From positions 2,914,001 to 2,978,000 of the forward strand of contig NZ_CP113059.1 of the NCBI RefSeq assembly GCF_026625705.1: 64,000 bases of DNA. Reading direction: 5' to 3'. Shown piece by piece: positions 59,903 through 64,000 of the stretch (positions are counted from its first letter, which is position 1; each line of letters opens with the position of its first letter). The position numbers were made by a program, and so were the translations under genes. This DNA comes from Pedobacter sp. SL55. GTDB lineage: Bacteria; Bacteroidota; Bacteroidia; Sphingobacteriales; Sphingobacteriaceae. The notes under the pieces are model-generated. The model made no database searches. It was not told where the DNA came from and saw only the letters and a program-made list of their open reading frames with translations.

Positions 59903-62735
59903 ATGTCAGTTTTTATTAAACCGCTGAGGGTATTTGCGTGTTGTACATTGCTGTTTTATCAAGCGCCAATGGTATTCGCCCAGCGAGTTTCAGATACGTC
60001 CAGTAAAAAGCAAGATACCTTGCAGCTTGTAGATAAGAAATTTAAAAAACTTATCTATTTCAATACGCCCAATAGCCTCTCTACGGGTTCTTCGGCAACT
60101 ATCAATGGTAACGAACTTAGCAGCACCTTGGTGGCCTCTTACCCCATTGCCTTAGCCGGAAGATTAGCCGGTTTAACCACCAGTCAAAATAGCGGGCAAC
60201 CTTTTAACGAAGGATACTCACTAAGGTTGCGTGGCCAAAGCCCGCTTATTTTTATAGATGGTATTCCGCGTTCTGTTTCAGAAATTGGAATGGAGGAAAT
60301 TGAATCGGTTACGGTACTAAAAGATGCAGTTTCTTTAGCCATGCTGGGTGTAAGAGGAGCAAGCGGGGCAATCTCTATTGTCACAAAAAAAGGAATTTCA
60401 AGTGGCCAAAAAATAAGCTTTACTAGTCAGTTTGGTATTCAGCAGCCTATCCAAAATTTAATTTCTAAACCACTAGATGCCTTTAATTATGCAACTTTAT
60501 ATAATGAGGCATTAGCTAACGATGGCCTTTCGGTTGCCAATAACGGTTTTAGCCAAACAGCCATCAACGCTTACCAAACCGGTAGCGATCCTTTGCGTTA
60601 CCCTAATGTAAACTGGGCTGATGAAGTATTAAGGAAATCGGCTGCGGTAGCCAGATACAACTTAAATACCAGTGGAGGCAACGAGTTTGTACGCTTTTTT
60701 GTCAATTTAGAACATTTTAGGCAAGATGGTCTCTTAAAAACGAGAGACGATATCAATACAAAATATTCTACCAATGCTAATTTTCTGGGCTATTTTATTC
60801 GCTCTAATGTAGATGTTAATTTAACGGATAAATTGAGTGCAGGTCTTTACGTTCAGGGACGGATTTTGACCGATAACAGTCCGGGCAACTCTGGAACCGA
60901 GAGTATTTTTAACTCCCTAAAAGCAACACCAAATAGCGCTTATCCTATTTTTAATGCCAACGGCACTTACGGCGGCTCATCGCAATTTCAAAATAACATT
61001 GTTGCCCAAAGCGTTAGTGCGGGGTATTCATCAACCAATACCAGAACCGTTTTATCAGATTTTTACTTAAAATATAATTTAGACGATTTAACCAAAGGCT
61101 TATGGGCAAAAGCTAGAGCATCTTTTTTCAGTAATTTGGCAGAAAACTACATCAGGAATAAATCTTTTGCGGTATTTGAGCAAATCGGTGGATTTGGTAC
61201 TGATGCACCTGTTTATCGTCAATATAATAACAATACCGATCAGGCCAATGGCAATAACATAGCTTTCCAAAACAGATCCGATTTTCAGGAAATATCTTTT
61301 GGCTACCAACGTGATTTTGGCTTACATGGTGTTGATGCGGTGGTGTTGGCCAACAGAGATAATTTAATTAATGGATCTAATTTGCCTTACACCATCCAGG
61401 GTATTTCTGGTCACGTATCGTACAATTACAATAAAAAATATCTAGCCGAGGTATCGTTTTCGCAAAGTGGTGCCAATCGATATCCCGATAATGGAGGTTT
61501 TAAATATGGCTTTTTCCCAGCTTTAGGCTTAGGTTGGAACATCCATCAAGAAGATTTTTTAAAAGCAAACAGTTGGCTTAGTGAGTTAAAACTATATGCT
61601 TCTTATGGTAAAGTTGGCAGAGACAATGGTGCTTACTATACTTATCAGCAAGTGTACAATGCTTCGCCTGGTGCCATTTTTGGGAGCAGCGCTGGTGGTG
61701 CAACCACCGTTGGCGAGTCGTATTTGGCTAACCCTGCTGTTACCTGGGAATATGCAAAGATGTTGAATATAGGTGTTGATGCCAGTTTCCTAAACGATAG
61801 GCTAGGTTTAAATGTAGAATATTATAAAAACAATTACGCCGATTTGAGTATCGTAAGAGGGATGAATAGCTCGCTATTGGGCATTTCTTACCCTAGCGAA
61901 AACATCGGAAAGCAAGACTACTATGGCTGGGAAACCCAGTTAAGTTGGACCGAACGTAAGAAAGGCTGGGGCTATTTTGCAAGATTGAACGCTAGTTTAC
62001 AGAACAGTAAACTCATTTATAGCGCAGAAGCCAATCAAAGGTATAGCTGGATGCAGCGTACAGGCCATCCGAGTAGGGCAAAGCTACGGTTACATCGCGG
62101 AAGGACTGTTCCGTAGCCAGCAGGAAATTACAGGTTACCCTACTATAGAAGGATACACGCCACAACCTGGAGATATTAAATACAGGGATTTGAACGGCGA
62201 TGGCATCATTAACCAATATGACCAAACCACCATCGGTTCGCAAAAGCCGAGTTTATTTTTAGGTGCCAGGTTAGGTTTTAATGTTGGCGGCTTTGATGTT
62301 AGCGCTTTAATGCAGGGCGTAATTAATCAAGAAGTTTACCTATCGGGAAATAGCTACTGGGAGTTTCAAGGTGGTACGGCGCAAGCTTATCAAAACCATT
62401 TAGACCGATGGACACCATCAACAGCTGCCACGGCTCAATATCCACGCTTAACCACGAACTCTGGGCCAAGAAACGGTGCGCCAAATAATTTTGTAGGCTC
62501 ATCTTTTTGGTTAAGAAATGGCGATTTCCTAAAGTTGAGAAATGTAGAATTAGGCTACACGCTTCCAGCTAAGCTTACTCAAAAAATTGGTATAAAATCT
62601 ACTCGCCTATTCGCAAATGGATTAAACCTGTGGACTTTAAGTTCAAAAACTTTTAACGGTGCCGATCCAGAAAACTTCAATGGAACTTACCCCATTGAGC
62701 GTGTGTTTTCTTTCGGTTTAAATATTCAATTATAG
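59903..62735 (+). CDS. Second SusC-like TonB-dependent receptor, lacking the N-terminal CarboxypepD_reg domain (frameshift near 62071)
   Basis: Removing one base gives 943 residues. Signal peptide to VFAQ. The protein starts directly with the plug (YPIALAGRLAGLTTSQNSGQ, PLIFIDGIPRSV, VTVLKDAVSLAMLGVRGASG) without the beta-sandwich domain seen in the SusC at 51773. The barrel follows and ends VFSFGLNIQL. The break is at 62071-62072: RTGHP is followed in the other frame by VGQSYGYIAEGLF and DLNGDGIINQYDQTTIG. It is followed 10 nt later by a SusD gene. Its regulator is probably different from the HTCS, since no GTACAAAA operator precedes it. Confidence 0.9.
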
Positions 62736-62745
62736 CATTACAGAT

Positions 62746-64000
62746 ATGAAAAGAGTACTTTATTTTTTAATCATCGTATCGGTGCTAGCCCAATCTTGCA
62801 GAAAGTTCGAAAACGAACCAGAAGAAAGGGTGCTAGAAACAGATGTGTTTGATCCTACAGATCAAATGGGTGTACAATCTACTGCTTATTTACTGGGCAT
62901 TTATTCATTCTTGCCCAGCGGATTTAACCGTATTGAAGGCGATTTTTTAGATGCGGCTACAGATGATGCCGTGCCTTCTTCAGAGCGTTCCAATATCATG
63001 TTGTTTACCAATGGACAGCTTAACGCTACCAACTATCCAGATAACAACTGGGCAAACAGTTACACCATCATCAGAAGAAGCAATGTTTTTCTGAAGAATA
63101 TTGGCGTAGTTCCTATTCCTGATGCAACTAAAAAGAGACAAGTGGCCGAAGCTCGTTTTCTACGTGCTTTTGCCTACTTCGAGTTGTTGAAACGTTATGG
63201 AGGCATACCACTGGTTGGCGATCAGGTATTTGATTTAAACAGTGATTTGAACTTGCCTCGTAATACTTTCGCAGAATGTGTAGATTACATTGCTGCAGAA
63301 TGCGATGCTGTTACGCCAGATTTGCCCAACGGATCTGCTGTTGCCGCTACAGAATTTGGCAGAATACCATCTGAAGCCGCAATGGCTTTAAAATGTAGAT
63401 TGTACCTTTATGCGGCCAGCCCGTTGTTTAACGGTGGCGGTTTCGAAACCAATGCACAATTAAAAGCATTAACAGGTTACCCTATCAATGATCCAAGCAG
63501 ATGGCAACGGGTAATTACCGCTGCCGAAGCATTAATTGCGAAAGGCTACTATAAATTACCAACCGCAACCGGAACAGCCGCCTACACAGCTGTGTTTACC
63601 ACTAAAATCAATACCGATATCATTTGGTCTAAGCAATCGTCAAATTCTACGGTAATTGAGAATGCAAACGCACCCGTGGGTTATGTCGCGCCAACTACCA
63701 GCAATGGCAGAAACAGCCCAACCCAAAATTTTGTGAATGCCTTTAGCAATGCCAATGGTACACCTTATACAGGTACTACAACGGCTGCTTCGCAATACGA
63801 AGGCCGCGATCCAAGGTTAAAAGCCATTCTTTTTTACAATGGCGTGCAATGGTTGGGCAGGGCAGTGCAAACTTACGAAGGCGGTTTGGATAAACCCAAT
63901 CAGGCTTTTAAAACACAAACCAAAACTTCTTATTATTTGAGAAAGTTCATGGGCGATTTTTCTAACTCCACCACCTATGCTAACCAAAGTCATAACTTCC
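62746..64000 (+). CDS. SusD/RagB-family lipoprotein, N-terminal part (runs off window)
   Basis: The frame opens at 62746 and stays open to the window end (418 codons). The lipobox is LAQSC (VSVLAQSCRKFENEP). SusD features: VAEARFLRAFAYFELLKRYG, GGIPLVGDQVFDL, RIPSEAAMALKCRLYLYAAS, PLFNGGGFE, WQRVITAAEALI and GRDPRLKAILFYNG. It pairs with the SusC just upstream. The C-terminus lies outside the window. Confidence 0.93.
   Translation, partial: MKRVLYFLIIVSVLAQSCRKFENEPEERVLETDVFDPTDQMGVQSTAYLLGIYSFLPSGFNRIEGDFLDAATDDAVPSSERSNIMLFTNGQLNATNYPDNNWANSYTIIRRSNVFLKNIGVVPIPDATKKRQVAEARFLRAFAYFELLKRYGGIPLVGDQVFDLNSDLNLPRNTFAECVDYIAAECDAVTPDLPNGSAVAATEFGRIPSEAAMALKCRLYLYAASPLFNGGGFETNAQLKALTGYPINDPSRWQRVITAAEALIAKGYYKLPTATGTAAYTAVFTTKINTDIIWSKQSSNSTVIENANAPVGYVAPTTSNGRNSPTQNFVNAFSNANGTPYTGTTTAASQYEGRDPRLKAILFYNGVQWLGRAVQTYEGGLDKPNQAFKTQTKTSYYLRKFMGDFSNSTTYANQSHNF

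Overview
The window comes from a plant-polysaccharide-degrading member of the Bacteroidota, most likely a Sphingobacteriaceae/Pedobacter-type bacterium. The evidence is two SusC/SusD transport pairs, a hybrid two-component sensor (HTCS), many secreted glycoside hydrolases, Bacteroidota promoters of the TTTG-N19-TAnnTTTG type in front of both tRNA genes, and AT-rich intergenic DNA. This placement is inferred from gene content; no 16S gene is present.

Layout. 1-290: start of a serine beta-lactamase-like hydrolase. 648-5420: a small pectin cluster (GH28, GH105, PL10). 5652-22283: a tRNA-Lys gene followed by a decayed integrative element. Its ends are a 22-bp direct repeat made of the tRNA 3' end (5709-5730 and 22262-22283). 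Its integrase is cut after about 31 codons by an IS21-family element, and its cargo is potassium-centred: a kdp operon preceded by four or five tiny membrane-protein genes, a split KdpD, a sigma54-type response regulator, a voltage-gated-type K+ channel with a zinc ribbon, and an nhaA fragment cut by an IS3-family (IS407-like) element. A second, identical tRNA-Lys follows at 22788. 23081-29773: an unknown gene and the four-gene ligase-associated DNA repair cluster (PdeM, Lhr-like helicase, ATP-dependent ligase, MBL exonuclease). 29879-30242: remnant of an NrtR-type regulator.

30339-59480 is a large polysaccharide utilisation locus (PUL). An operon encodes a DUF4832 protein, GH36-like, GH97, two GH2-type enzymes, a GH35 accessory-domain protein and GH3. 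The HTCS follows, then GH88 plus a GH28-like beta-helix protein, then SusC-SusD-SusE-DUF4832. Three promoters share a tandem 21-bp operator placed 21-22 nt upstream of a Bacteroidota -7 box. That spacing makes them the probable targets of the HTCS. The enzymes suggest a polymer with alpha- and beta-galactosyl, glucuronyl and unsaturated uronyl residues, but the exact substrate cannot be read from sequence. 59646-64000: a 43-bp LacI-type palindrome and a second SusC/SusD pair that runs off the window.

Ten genes are each broken by one single-base indel, five insertions and five deletions, although the protein reads on cleanly in the next frame. Unrelated genes are hit, several at homopolymers, so I treat these as probable consensus errors and annotate each as one gene. 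The true remnants (integrase, nhaA, the C-terminal fragment after the IS3 element, NrtR) are marked as pseudogenes.
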